A stretch of 64,000 nucleotides of DNA from Carnegiea gigantea. Its lineage: Eukaryota > Streptophyta > Magnoliopsida > Caryophyllales > Cactaceae. Position 1 is the first letter of the stretch. Every line of letters starts with the position of its first letter. The notes under the pieces were generated by a model that had not been told where the DNA came from, did no database searches, and worked only from the letters and a program-made list of their open reading frames with translations. Positions 22,961 through 34,300 of this stretch are shown piece after piece. The position numbers and the translations under genes are program-made. The stretch covers positions 557,001-621,000 of the forward strand of contig JAKOGI010000365.1 of NCBI GenBank assembly GCA_029747015.1, written 5' to 3'.

Positions 22961-23990
22961 GTGTCAGCCATAAATATCTTCACGAATCTCTTGAAGGATC
23001 TTTTTCCCTAATTCAGAGATTAGATATCAAAAGAGGAGGCGAGTGTAGGCTTGCTTGTAAAGAATTACGTTATGAAATGAGGAACCAATTAGCTCTCTTC
23101 TTCATGTGGTTGGTCTTTTTCCCATCTTGAGGGTGCTCTCCATTGGATAGGTATTTAATAAATGGATCCACCTAAATATTGCTCCTGTCCAACCACAAGT
23201 TCTCAATTGCATTGATGCTCCTTTCCTTGAGGATTTCCTATTGCATTTACTTTAGGCAGCCATCCATGGAAAAGCTCGCTTACTTACAGTGCGCATCGAT
23301 TTAGTGGTTTTTCCAACACGATAGATGGATGATTTTGCAATTTTAGAGATAAGCGGAGGCTTCCTTGACCTTTCTGAGTTAGGCTACCATGTTTTCTTCC
23401 TGTGCTTTGCACTTGCCATTGATTTCACTAACCACTAACTATGTGTCAGAGTAAGCTTTTACTGAGTTAGCCCTTGAGGAGCAGTGAAGCTTGATTCTGA
23501 CAATGGACGCTTTATTTTCAGCCACTTTGTTAGAGGCTTGGAACGTAAATTTGGTGGCATGCTCATACTTGTCACCCTAGTGATGGCAATTATCAAGTTT
23601 GCTATGCTTCCGCCCTTGTTAGAGGAGCCATCAATCTAAGGAGCCCATGATTTGTTATTTGGTGGTAGAGGTTGATCTCTATAGGAATACTTAGTTATGA
23701 AATCAGCTGAGACTTTCGGCTTTGATTCCACTTCTCGGTTCAAAGTCTAAGTCATATGGTGCTAATTTATTCCCAATTTGAGCATCATTTTAAAGCTCTC
23801 TAGTTTTTGCATAATATTCTTCCAAGCTAGATACCCTGACCTTATGAGCTTCAAAGTATGGGCGCTGCTTTCGGCTAGTAAAGGGGAGTGCATAAGCTAA
23901 CTTTTATATCAAGGGACATCAAAGCTCGACTTTGACAAGTGTATGGATCCCATAGTATACTGGAATTTATTCTTTATCTCGGTAAGATTG
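22961..23990 (-). pseudogene. Tat RNase H region, degenerate
   Basis: Connects reverse transcriptase and integrase on the minus strand. Around 23640-23600 it reads WAP.IDGSSNKGGS, matching W.L.VDGSSN..GSGAG, the start of the Tat-type RNase H, with the first Asp of the active site preserved. Below that, LRSKPLTKWLKIKRPL-like sequence parallels the F.ATNNEAEYEALI.GL segment but is heavily altered. Confidence 0.6.
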
Positions 23991-24990
23991 CACTAATCGC
24001 TTGCTTCAAGACCAGCAAGTATAGGAGCAATGGTTTACCTTGAGTTCGACTCGTAATTTTTGGCAATTGTGATAAGTATGTCTTGAGATTACCGAAGGCC
24101 TTCTTGGCTTCATCATTTCACTAAAACTTTGCTCACTTTTTGAGCACTTGAAAGGTTGGCATTTCTCAGTGGACCTTGATATGAATCTTCAAAGGGTGAC
24201 CACAAAATTGATGAGTCTTTGAACTTCCTTGATGGTTCGTGGGGACTTCATGTTCATGAGGATGAACTTTGCTGGGTTGGCTTTAATGCCTCTTTGATTG
24301 GCAATACATCCCAAGAAATTTCCAGATCTAACTCCAAGCACATATTTCTTGGGGTTGAGGCTCATGCCATAGTTTCTAAGGACCTTGAAAGATCCTTCCA
24401 AGTCCCCTTTGCGGTCATGGTCTTGCTTGCCCTTAATGGTAATGTAATCAATGTAAACTTTAATGTTTCTATTGATGACTGAAGTAAAGAATTTGTTCAC
24501 CAGCCTTTTGATAGGTGGCAATGGAATTTCTGAGGCCGAAAGTAATGGCATTATAGTAGTGATGAACATTGTTTTTTTAGGTTGTCCTTCCTCATAGGTA
24601 TTTCATAGTACCCTAAAAAGGCATCCATGAAGCTTAAAAGAGTGTGTTTTGACGTTGCATCAATAAGCTTGTAGATCTTAGGTAATGGACAACTGTATTA
24701 ATGATAGGCCTTATTCAATTCGATGAAGTCTAGTACACCATCCATGTCCCACTTGTATTTTTTACAAGACAACATTGACAATCCACTCAAGATATTGACA
24801 TTCTCCTATGAATCAGGCTTTTAACAATGTTCTCACTTCCTCGAGCACGATGGTGCAGCGCTTTGCCCTAAGTGCCTCCTCTTCTAGGTGACTATCTTAA
24901 GGGATGGATCTTCATTGAGTTTGTTTTGCATGCCCTCAGGGTTAACACTTAGGACATTATCCGGGTGAAAGACAAAGATGTCCTGGTATC
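23991..24990 (-). pseudogene. Tat reverse transcriptase, degenerate
   Basis: The best-preserved part is the open stretch 24569-24189. It carries KRLVNKFFTSVINRNIKVYI, then DYITIKG, and later LRNYGMSLNPKKYVLGVRSG, FLGCIANQRGIKANPAK and MKSPRTIKEVQRL. These align with the Tat-lineage palm and thumb. The catalytic YVDD is here YIDY, so the second Asp is lost. Upstream (24760-24600) there is KKYKWDMDGVLDFIELNKAY and LLSFMDAFLGYYEIPM, matching FTDLNKACP and SFMDAFSGYHQI. An inactive copy. Confidence 0.85.
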
Positions 24991-26050
24991 CTGTTAGGAG
25001 TTTGATGAGTGAGTTTTTGACTTCCTTTTGGTAGTAATTGCCAATCCTGATAGTAGATCGGGTTGATGTTCTTCCAAGGGTAGGAACTGAAAATCCTTAG
25101 AGGGCTTAGGTGAGTCATTTTGTGGTCCTCAGTTATCGTGAGGCAAATGCTGAGTGCTTCCAACCATTTGATTTGTTGCTTGACCTTAGGTTTACTTCCT
25201 TAACTGGAAGCCCTTTCGGTGCCTTTTTGCTCTTCCATTAGGGGCTTAATGGTCACGAGGTAGCATTTTCGTAACCCCTTTTAGTCTTCATAAAGCTTGC
25301 CTACTGCACCATTGTCCAACTCATATTGCATGAGTAGAAGGTGTGGCGCGATGACAACCTTGATACTTTGTAGCTTTAGACACCCACTAGGATCACATTA
25401 TAGGCTGAAGGTACATCTACCATAAGGAAGTTCACTTCCACATTTCACGCCTTAATGTCGTTTACACTTTAAACAAGATGGTATATGACGCTAATAGGAT
25501 AAACTATCTATCTCCTAAACCCTAATATAAGATTAACGAGGAGTGTGAGGTCATGTTCTTAGTACTTGAGTTGCTTTAACCACCCCTAAGTGATGATGTC
25601 CATCGAACTCCTCATGTTAATAAGGATTCTTCATATAATGGCATTGGAGACTAAGCTCGATGACTAAGGAGTTATAATAAGGAGTTGACATTCCCTTCAA
25701 ATCTTTCTCGTCAAAGGTCATTATAGGGAGCTTCAAGGATGGAGTTGTCTGATGATCATAATTTGTTGTGTGCTTTAGATGTGAGCCTTTCATGAAGATG
25801 GAGTCACGTGTGCATTTAGGCAACCTAGGATGATTGGTATGACCTTAGTGGGATACTCTTTATTTGATACTTCTTTTTAGGGGTCGGTAGGACCCTTAGT
25901 GTACTCCTAAGCCATCCCTAGAGGAAGTGACTGATTTGACCTTGGTCGGCCAAGTCATTGAGTGCTTTCTTCAGTTCTCAGCAATCAGGGGTGTTTATCC
26001 CATTTGCCTATAAAACTAGTGACTTGCTGGGATTACATAACCTGTATGAA
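24991..26050 (-). pseudogene. Tat gag C-terminus and protease remnant
   Basis: Minus-strand sequence between the leader and RT of the Tat element. Near 25980-25930 CELKKALNDLADQGQISHFL-like sequence matches the end of Tat gag (.EDC..LK..IE.LI..G.L..FV). Near 25440-25370 VEVNFLMVDVPSAYNVILVG matches the protease block F.VVD.PS.YN.ILGRP. The first half of gag is not visible, so the 5' part seems deleted. Confidence 0.7.
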
Positions 26051-27132
26051 GACTGCATTGGATAGACCTTTCATGCATAGGTTGTTTTCTAATTCCCATA
26101 TGGATGCTTTTCGAATCGATGTTAATAGTGGGAATAAAACAAAAGAGAATGTTAACAGTGGGGGGCCTTCTATATTTCGCAACATCCCTTCTTTGACTGT
26201 GAAGTGGGAGTAGGATGAGGGAGATAATTTGTTAATGTCCTCCAATTATAAATGGAATAAAAGAGAGCATGTAGTGGATTACATATTAAAGATAAAATCT
26301 AAAAGGCACAGTGAGGTACTATGATGAAGAAGGGGAAGAATTGCGAGAAGAACTGAAGAAATAAAAAAAGGTGTTTTAGAGAGCTTGTCTAACCTTCTTT
26401 GTAAGTTCAAGCCAACAAAGATCAAGGAAATACAACAATAATATCCATCTAAAATTTCCAGCTACATTATAGTTAATCACAACAACTAGCAAATCAACAT
26501 GCTTTAAAAGGCTCAGGGAATCAGTATGCTCCAAAAGAAATGGCAATCTTAAGTTACATTTCAGATATATAGAAAAATGTAGATCCTATTGGGATCCTAG
26601 TTCTTACTGAACCAGAAAAGTTTTGATCCTATTGGAATCACAAAATAATAAATCATTAGATCCTAGATCTTACGATTTTGCTTCCTACTAGAGCTATGAA
26701 CGTCATGGATATTGCCAAATCTTGGTTTTTACTAGAACCAGAAAGCCTATGGATTTTGTCGGACTCGAAATGAAAAAAATTCTATTAAATTAGTGAATCG
26801 GTGGCTTTCAAGAACTTTAAGAGATAAATAGAGATTAATTATTGTCTTTGGCCATGGATGATGTTGTTTTTTGGCTAAACCCCCAAAAGAATGATTAGAA
26901 TTCTAAAAACAAAAAGGTAAGGTCAGACAAAAGAGTGAAGGCCAAAGCATTTCCAGATTCAACTCTTTGCTTCATACCCATGTTCGATAAATTACATCGT
27001 TATCCCATGCTTGCTAATTAAACTAGTAGCTAGGAAATATAAGAGACTATAATTTGATGAAACAAAACAAGGACCCTTATAACTAAATGAGAATCAAAGG
27101 TTATAAGTCCTTAAAAGAATAATAGTCAAATT
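26051..27132 (-). other. Probable remainder of Tat 5' LTR and leader, no gene
   Basis: Lies between gag remnants and the aligned repeat segment of the minus-strand Tat element. It has short repeated GATCCTA / GGATC motifs at 26580-26670. I could not locate a primer binding site, so the inner LTR boundary is unresolved. Confidence 0.4.
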
Positions 27133-27515
27133 ATAAATTTCATCAAATAAAGCAAGTTTGTTGAGATAAAAGTCGTATAAGGGCTTTGTAATCTACATCC
27201 TTCTCTATTCAATCTAATAGAGGTAGACATTAAGTACTAAGAGATGAAATAAGATGCATGAAAAAAAAAGATAAGAAAAGAAATGAGTAAGCATCTATGG
27301 CGTGTAAAAAAAACTTGAACTAATTTGTATGATGAAATCTTAATGAATCGATTCTTAGGGATCATACATAATGTTTTAGAAGAAACTAAGAAGTGATGAT
27401 ATCAAAGACTGGGTTTATGCCACAGCAGCATTGTGGGCCGCTCAATGATTATGCACACTTCTCGTGACCTACACCAAGATGATACCCATAGGGATGGATC
27501 CCAAGGAACATTCAT
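27133..27515 (-). repeat. Direct repeat, probable 5' LTR segment of the minus-strand Tat element
   Basis: Partner of 13940-14340 in the same orientation. It ends abruptly at 27515, where a plus-strand Athila LTR starts, so the rest of this LTR may have been displaced or lost by that insertion. Confidence 0.6.
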
Positions 27516-27516
27516 T

Positions 27517-29013
27517 TGACGCACTAATAACGCTTATTTTATTGTACATATTTGAACTAATTTTGTGTTGAGTTGCTAGTCTATGCTATATTTTAATAAA
27601 GAATTGATGCATATTTAGTGTAGGAAAAGGAGAAGGTATCCATTTCCACATAAGCCAAGCAATTTACCCAGTTTTGTAAAAGCCCAAGTTAACTTTGACT
27701 GAGTTTTATAAAAGCCCAAGTTAACACATCCACCTACCCAACAAATAGAAATGCTCCAGCCAATCTTTGTTTAGTAAGCAATGCATAAGACCTGTTCTTT
27801 TATTTTGCTAGTTGACGCTGCCCATATGCTTGTTCATTCTTTTGTGTCCAAGCGCCTTGATTTGTATTTCCAAGCATAGCTCACCTCTGTTATCACACAC
27901 CCTAGCTCATCTCAATGCCCAGATCCAACATCAGCACACATCAGTATGTTCAGCCCAACCCATCCTTCAGTCAATGCCCCTTGTGTGACTCTATAAATCA
28001 TCAAACAGTCCAGTAACAAAGCTTAAGACAATGTTTAACATCATGTCTCCCACATGTCTAGCGTGTTAACCTCCACTTACTCATCACATGTCGCACGTCC
28101 AGGATAGCAATATGCTACAACCTACCCAATCCATAAGGGCTTGCCCCTTTCACGGCCTAAGCTTCGCATGAATGTACTTTTTTATGCAATTATCGGGCAG
28201 CCAAAAAAAAAAAAAATGAAGCGCAAAAGTAGTATGTTACTAGATTTTGGGGGTGTTTTCATTTCACCTTTTTTGGTTCCTTACTGGGGATTCTTTCAGA
28301 TGTGTAGAGAGGAATGAGCAACAGGGAGCTAAAACAGAGGTAGGCATAGCAGTTGGAAGCATGTTTTTTTAGGGGGGTAGAAATCAGGGTTTAAATGGCC
28401 CAAAGAAGCGAGCTTATCAAGTTTATCAACTTAGTGGCTAGCATAATGTTGTCCCTTGTTGTTTTATCTTGTTTTATATTAAGTTAGTTTAATTAGTATA
28501 GGCTTAGATGGAACCCTAACTTTGTAGATTGGATGTTATTTGTTTAATTTGGAATGATTTGATTCTCTTACTTGCATAGTCTTTGCTAGAATAATTTAGG
28601 AGGATTTGGATCTTCTAGATTAGTACGATGATTATGCAATAGTTGTTACACTTATGACCATTTTTCACAAGTGAATTAATGCTTGTAGCTTTGTTACTAA
28701 GAGGCCAATTAATCCCGGTCATCAATAACATCCACTATTTACCGAACCTAGATTACCCTTTTGATTGATTCTAATTTAGGTGGCTTTAGTGGTTAACTTT
28801 ATTTTAGTTAATTAGTTTAATTAATTTAATAATACTTGAAAATGTATCCAATCTCCAATTTCAATAATTTTAATTGTGTTAGTTTAAGAAATTATTCAGT
28901 TTTTTAGTAATCTTTGCTCCAAATGGGATTGACACCCAAATACTCGCACGGAAACAATAACCTTGTAGTCTTGCAAGTAAGTTGGGTTAATTTTATAACT
29001 TGAAAAATCCACA
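27517..29013 (+). repeat. Athila 5' LTR, plus orientation
   Basis: Starts TGACGCACTAATAACG and ends near ATCCACA at 29013, followed after nine bases by a tRNA-Asp primer site. Length is about 1.5 kb. The tail resembles plant Athila LTRs (GCACGGAAACAATAACCTTG and then the ACTAAGTTTTTGGCG junction). The left boundary is inferred from the point where the Tat repeat stops. No 3' partner was found in the window. Confidence 0.75.
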
Positions 29014-29022
29014 CTAAGTTTT

Positions 29023-29040
29023 TGGCGTCATTGCTAGGGA
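29023..29040 (+). other. Primer binding site, tRNA-Asp type
   Basis: TGGCGTCATTGCTAGGGA matches the Athila consensus TGGCGCCGTTGCCGGGGA at 14 of 18 positions; all four differences are C-to-T or G-to-A. Confidence 0.88.
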
Positions 29041-29291
29041 GCGGCAAATTGTTACCAAAATTTAATTATTTGTTATTTTGACTCCTTGTTTATATGTAAA
29101 TAATTTTTCTTTGTTAGCTTAGTGCACTCCTTGTTTTCAGTTTTATTTTGTCTAGCTTGTGTGTGGTAGCATAGTTTTTATTTTAGTTTTCATTGTTCAT
29201 TTTAATTTGTGTGTTTTTTTCTTTGTCTAGTTGTTTGTTAGAGTTGTGTGCTATGTGTGTCATCCTTGCTCCTGAGCTGTCTTTGAGGTGA
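29041..29291 (+). other. Athila leader
   Basis: T-rich untranslated leader between the primer site and gag, with no coding motif. Confidence 0.6.
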
Positions 29292-30756
29292 ATGCTTGGT
29301 AGATGTTCTTTATCTCTAAACCTTAAAGAATATGACCCAGAAATTGAGAGGACTCTTATGGAAATTATTACAAAGAAAAAACTTGTTAAAGAAGAGATGG
29401 ATAGAGAGCAACCTAGACAGCTTAAGGAGTACTTTACTTTTGGCACCTACAACTTACCTCTGAATACTCGTTTACCAAATGTCACCACACCATTTGACAT
29501 CAACTCTACTGTAATCCAATTGCTTCCTGCTTTTCATGGTTTTGAGTTTGAAAACCCATTCAAGCATATAGATACATTCTTAGAAACTTGTTTCCACAAT
29601 TTATAGGCCAGATGTCTCTAATAATGCGATTAGCCTCTGACCTTTTTCTGTTATTTAAAAGATAAGGCCCAGAGTCATTTTTTTGCCCAAAAAAAAAAAG
29701 AATACCACTTGGTACAAATGAAAAAGGAGTTTTTTAAAAAAAAATTCTATTCAATTGGATGATTGATAGCTTTGAGGCATGCCATTACCACTTTCTCCTA
29801 GGGTAAAAATGAGTCTTTTTGTAAGAGGTGGAAGAGGTTTAAGGAGATGTTACATATTTATCCTCACCATAAGGTCCTTAGATGGCATCTTGTGTAAAGT
29901 TTCTGTTTACACCTTGATGAGCATGACAAACAAATGGTTGATGCATCTTGTGGCGGAAATTTTATATGTAAAACTAATAATGAAGCTTAGGAGTTATTTG
30001 AGCATTTGAGTGACGTTCACAGTGACATGGTTTCCTTCTCCCAATTTAATGTGCCTAGACATGTAGGAGGTTAGAGTGTGCATGAACTATGAAGTGTCAT
30101 ATGTAGTTGATTTGTCTTCCAAGGTTGATGTTATGTCATAAAAGTTTTATCAATTGATATCTGTGAACACCATGCCTGTGAATGTTTCTTCTAAGCATGA
30201 TATGTGTTCTGTGTGCAAGTCCCATGCATTCATCAATTGATTGCCCATCTTCCTCTCATCATTTTGAAAGTATGCTCGAACATATGAATGTTGTACAAGG
30301 ACTTCCTCCATATAATAACCTATACTTTAACACTTTCAATTAGTCTTAGAGAAATCATCCTAATTTTTCATGGAGGTCACAGAAAGTTGAGAACTCCCAA
30401 GGTTAACACTTAAACTAGGGTTAGTTTAGTAGAGATTGACCTCTAGGGTTTTAATCTTAGACATTTACTCTCTCTCAGTCATAAGCTTTATCTATGGGCT
30501 TAGATCTGACTTCTAGAATGTAAAGCCTCGAGTCCAGCATAGATACCTTGATTAATCTTGCAAAATGATAATTCTGAAATGGACATCATGGATTCTAGCA
30601 TTTAAGATTTGGAGTGAAGAATGCATGTGGCTAATTTTCATTTCCAATCCATAGCTAAATTAGAAACCCAGCTTGGACAAATAGCCACTATTATATAAAG
30701 AAGAGAATAATGTAAGCTTCCTAGTAGCCCTTTAGACAACATGAGAGGTAAGAATT
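29292..30756 (+). pseudogene. Athila-type gag, frameshifted and truncated
   Basis: The open part 29292-29606 gives LNLKEYDPEIERTL, RQLKEYFTFGTY and IQLLPAFHGFEFENPFKHID, the normal start of Athila gag. Frameshifted continuation to 30010 gives HAITTF, RWKRFKEMLHIYPHH, MVDASCGGNF and NNEAELFEHLS-like sequence. The core between about 29610 and 29760 is degraded around two A runs. Near 30640-30690 FQSIAKLETQLGQIATI matches the later gag segment IKNLE.QIGQIA. Shortly after, at 30757, the frame is cut by a Tat LTR. Lineage is secure from MVDASCGG and QIGQIA-type motifs. Confidence 0.9.
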
Positions 30757-32146
30757 TGTAGACACCTGAAAATGGTCTCTCGACTTTTACACAACACTTT
30801 ACGATGAAGATTATGCCCTAACTCGTGTGATTGGGGACTCAGCAGATTGTCCCTCAATTTGAGTCTAACAAAAAAAATAGAGTCAAAAAAAGGACAGGGG
30901 ATAGGCTGATCCATTCGGGCTAAACTGATTAGGTTCCTATGGCTTTTTCCCACATTAAAAGATCGTCTAATGGGTAAAATCTTGCCTAAGTTAGTGTCTC
31001 TATTTAGATAAAGCCTACTAAGATGTAGATTAGGCCTACTTTCTCCAAATTAACTTGTCTCATCCTTTTAAGCATTATAAAAGAAGGGCTACCCCCTAGG
31101 GTTAAATACACACTAGGGCATCAGAAAAATGCAAGAGAAAAGCAGAGAGCAACAATTAGATAGAGTTTATAGTAGATACTCCAAAACTCAAGAGGCTTTA
31201 AGAGACAGAATTGGGTGATTAAAAGAGGCATCAGTTTGTAGGGTTACCAAGTTGATTAGGTGGTTCATCCTTAAGGGCTAACCTAAGTATCCCATGATTC
31301 TCTCTCCTCTTCTTCCCTTTGCGTTATTTAATTTTGTATTTAGTAAATATGTAACTTTTAATTAGTCTTCGCTCGCTGTAATTGATTTGAAATATTCCTT
31401 TGAATTCCTTTAGACTCACATTGTACTTTCAACTTCTATTAATTAGTTGATCCCAATATGTCACAAGATTGTTTATTCAAAGTTTAATTAGATTTAGTTC
31501 CTTTTATTGATTAGTAATGGTCATCAATATGATAGGTAGTGTCATGAGGCATTCTACCACAACATCATATTGTCACCCTTGAATTTGGATCATCTGTTTG
31601 ATCCTATGGAGTTAGATGGTCCTTACAATAGGGATTCATGGAGGGCATTTTGAAAACCTCTATGAAATGAGCTTATTGTCCCTTTTGATGTCTCTTCAGT
31701 TTATGGTTGATGTAAACATATTATCCTTTTGGTTTTCCTTCGACTATTTCTCATTATAGAGAGTGGATATGGTATGTAAGTTTTCCTAAAATTGTATTAA
31801 TTAAAATTCATAACTTTTCTTATTCCTTATCTATTTTCTTTTATTTTATCTTTCTGGACTAGGCAAACTGGTTCAGGATCTCGACATTAGCACTACCTGG
31901 CCAAGGAACCAAACCGAGTTCCTAGATCAGGCCTATTACCCAAATTCTTAGGTCAGGCGGGCATTATTGCCAGGACCTAGTAAAGAGGGTTGGACCTAGC
32001 TCTTGCCCGAGGACCTGACCAGGTTCCTAGCTTAGGGCTGAGACCTAGTTCTCTAGGCTAAGCTTGCAGTCTTGCTGCAATCCAACCTAGTTCGAAAAAA
32101 AAATAAATTTAAATCTAAGCGGCCAGCATGCCGGTCTAACAATTCA
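30757..32146 (+). repeat. Tat-type 5' LTR inserted in Athila gag
   Basis: Starts TGTAGACACCTGAAAATGG, typical of Tat-lineage LTRs, and ends ...CTAACAATTCA, 1390 bp in total. A Tat-type primer site follows one base later. Internally, 31860-32080 is G/C-rich with recurring GGACCTAG/GACCTGA/GTTCCTAG words. A matching 3' LTR was not found. Confidence 0.78.
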
Positions 32147-32147
32147 T

Positions 32148-32166
32148 TGGGGACGACACTAAGGGG
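32148..32166 (+). other. Probable Tat-type primer binding site
   Basis: TGGGGACGACACTAAGGGG resembles the Tat consensus TGGCGACTCCGCTGGGGA at roughly two thirds of positions and is placed right after the LTR end. The match is weaker than for the Athila sites. Confidence 0.55.
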
Positions 32167-33301
32167 TTCTGAGCTGGGGATTCTGCAAGTGTTTAGAACT
32201 CTAATTGACTATCTGAACTAACAGATACCTAAAGAACCTTGTATTAATGTTTTAAGGTCCATAAAGTCGCCATAATACCTTGAGGCCTAGGTTGGGAGAA
32301 TGTTAGTCTTAACCCAGTTAAAAACAAGATTAGGTTTTTGACCTCTTAGATTAGGTCAAGCCCAAGTATTGTGCTCACAATTAAGCAAGAAAAGAGGTAA
32401 AAGGACCCAACAAGGTTTCCATGTATAGGCCATCTATACGCATTAGAGAGTGGGTAGAAGTCAGCCCTAGGCTCAATAAGGACCCAACCAGGATCTTGGC
32501 AGGGAGGTCCAGTTAAGTTTGGTTGTTTTGAGATCGTGTCAGGCCTACATTCATGGCATGAAGTTAATACGTTAGGCTCTCAATAATATGTGTTTGTGTA
32601 TGGGTCAACATGATTCATTTTAAGACTTACCACATCAATTGTGGGCTACCATACCGATAGAATCACACATCATATGGCTTCACCGTGTATAGTCCATTAG
32701 TACGTTTAGGCATAAAGTGTATAATGTGGCCTATTAGACCTTTGGAGCCTAAGTCCATTCTAGGTTGTGTGTAATCATGCATTATATTCATAATGCACAA
32801 GTTTAATTAAAAACTAGATAGTTAATCCATAAGTTTATAGTCCATGCATCTTACATTTATTTGCTAGGTTTAAGATCTAAACATGCATATAATAACATTT
32901 ACGAATGTCCCTAAATGATCCCATTTTAGGCAAACCAAACCAAATGCAAGCTTGGGCTCAATATAGGTCTAGGATTCACCTAGGGTAGAGTTAGATCCAA
33001 CTTACGCCTATAAGTAAGCTCTCTATGCCCAACTTAAGACCTAATCTACGACAAGACCCAATTTCAAGATCTTAACCCCATTTATTCCCATCATAGCGTA
33101 AACCTTCAAGCTCACCAAGTCATTGTCTCTCTCACTAGACTACAAGTTATTAACCATTTCCTTTAGCCCGTATTCAACACTATTGACCCTTCATTTCTAT
33201 TATTCACTCCTTTAAACTGTTGCATTGTTGATCAAGATAGAGAAGTCTATAAAAGGGTGCTAGTAAAGCCCATGAACTAAAATGCTCCTATCTTAAGAAG
33301 A
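32167..33301 (+). other. Tat leader, no gene recognised
   Basis: About 1.1 kb without a conserved reading frame. Frequent short words (AGGCCTA, CAAGCTT, TTAGACC) give a patchy low-complexity feel but no clear repeat period. Confidence 0.4.
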
Positions 33302-34300
33302 TTGAGGGAAGCTCAAATTAGAATCTCAAAGTCAAAGTTAAAGTCAAAGTCTAATCTTTTACTCATCTTGATGGTAAGTAGCAACAAAATGGCTGAGCTT
33401 ATGAAAATGATGGATAGAATACAAGCCAACATGGATGAAAGTGAAAAGATGATGGCACTGATGGCTACTATACTCCAAACCTTCATTAAGGACACCTTAA
33501 GGAAATATATGGTGAAGGCGCTCATAATGAAGGGGAGAAAGATGATGACAAGAAGAAAGAAAAGAAGGGAGAAAGGATACCTCAAAAGTCAATCCATGAT
33601 AGGATTGTGTAGAGGAGTTACTAAAAGAGTCCTTAATGTTTAACAACTATTTCACCGATTATGTGTGATTCGATCCCATCCTAAAGGAAAATTACCACCT
33701 AATTTCATTATACTAAATGCCAAATTCCACAGGATTGAAAAGCCTCACCATCATATGAGAAATTTTATTATTGCTATGATTTTGAAAGGAATTGATAGGG
33801 ATATCTTTCATCTCAATTTTCCTTAGATCTTTAATAAGGATGTAATGAGGTGGCATCATGTTATAGACCTACGAAAGGTCACAAATTGGGATGAGCTTTT
33901 TAAGGAATTCCTACATTAGTATTTATGTAATATTCACCTACCAATTGCACTTAGGAACATGAAATTGATCTTGTTAGAGGAAAATTTCTGACTTCCTTGC
34001 ACGATGGAGGGCAAAGGGCACCCACATAGTGGACTGACCCTTAGAAGCTGATGAAGCGAGGTTGTTTCTCATAAATGTTCAACCCACATACAGGCAACAT
34101 GTAATGTTTACATAATTTGAGAACTTCACAACATTAAGGAATATAGCATGCATATCGAAGAAGAGATGGTTAGGGAACCATCCACAAAAGCTATAAAAAA
34201 TTGAAAGGGCAACAATCAAAATAGGGATAAGAAGCACAATGGCTCTACAAGTAAGTAGTTGCACACTCTAGACTACTGTACCAAATACACCCTATTGGAA
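33302..34300 (+). pseudogene. Tat-type gag remnant
   Basis: The open frame 33302-33643 encodes a Met/Lys-rich segment likely to form a coiled coil (MAELMKMMDRIQANMDES). Further on, with frameshifts, the capsid core is visible: PPNFIILNAKFHRIEKPHHH near 33688, MILKGIDRDIFHLNFP near 33778, TNWDELFKEFL near 33882 and LPIALRNMKLILLEEN near 33940. It then reads FLARWRAKGTHIVD near 33990. This order matches the second common type of Tat gag (FDG...PH.H...Y...W..L...F). No zinc knuckle was seen. No protease or RT follows. Confidence 0.75.

Larger units (their letters stand above)
13940..27515 (-). mobile_element. Tat-lineage retrotransposon, minus orientation, with antisense ORF
   Basis: Whole-element entry. 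Direct repeats bound minus-strand gag end, protease, RT, RNase H and integrase (26050-21930) and a plus-strand antisense ORF (17792-22130) in the 3' part. It is enlarged by a 2.7-kb AT-rich TIR element and a nested hAT MITE. Termini and primer site were not resolved, so the limits are those of the aligned repeats. Confidence 0.6.
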
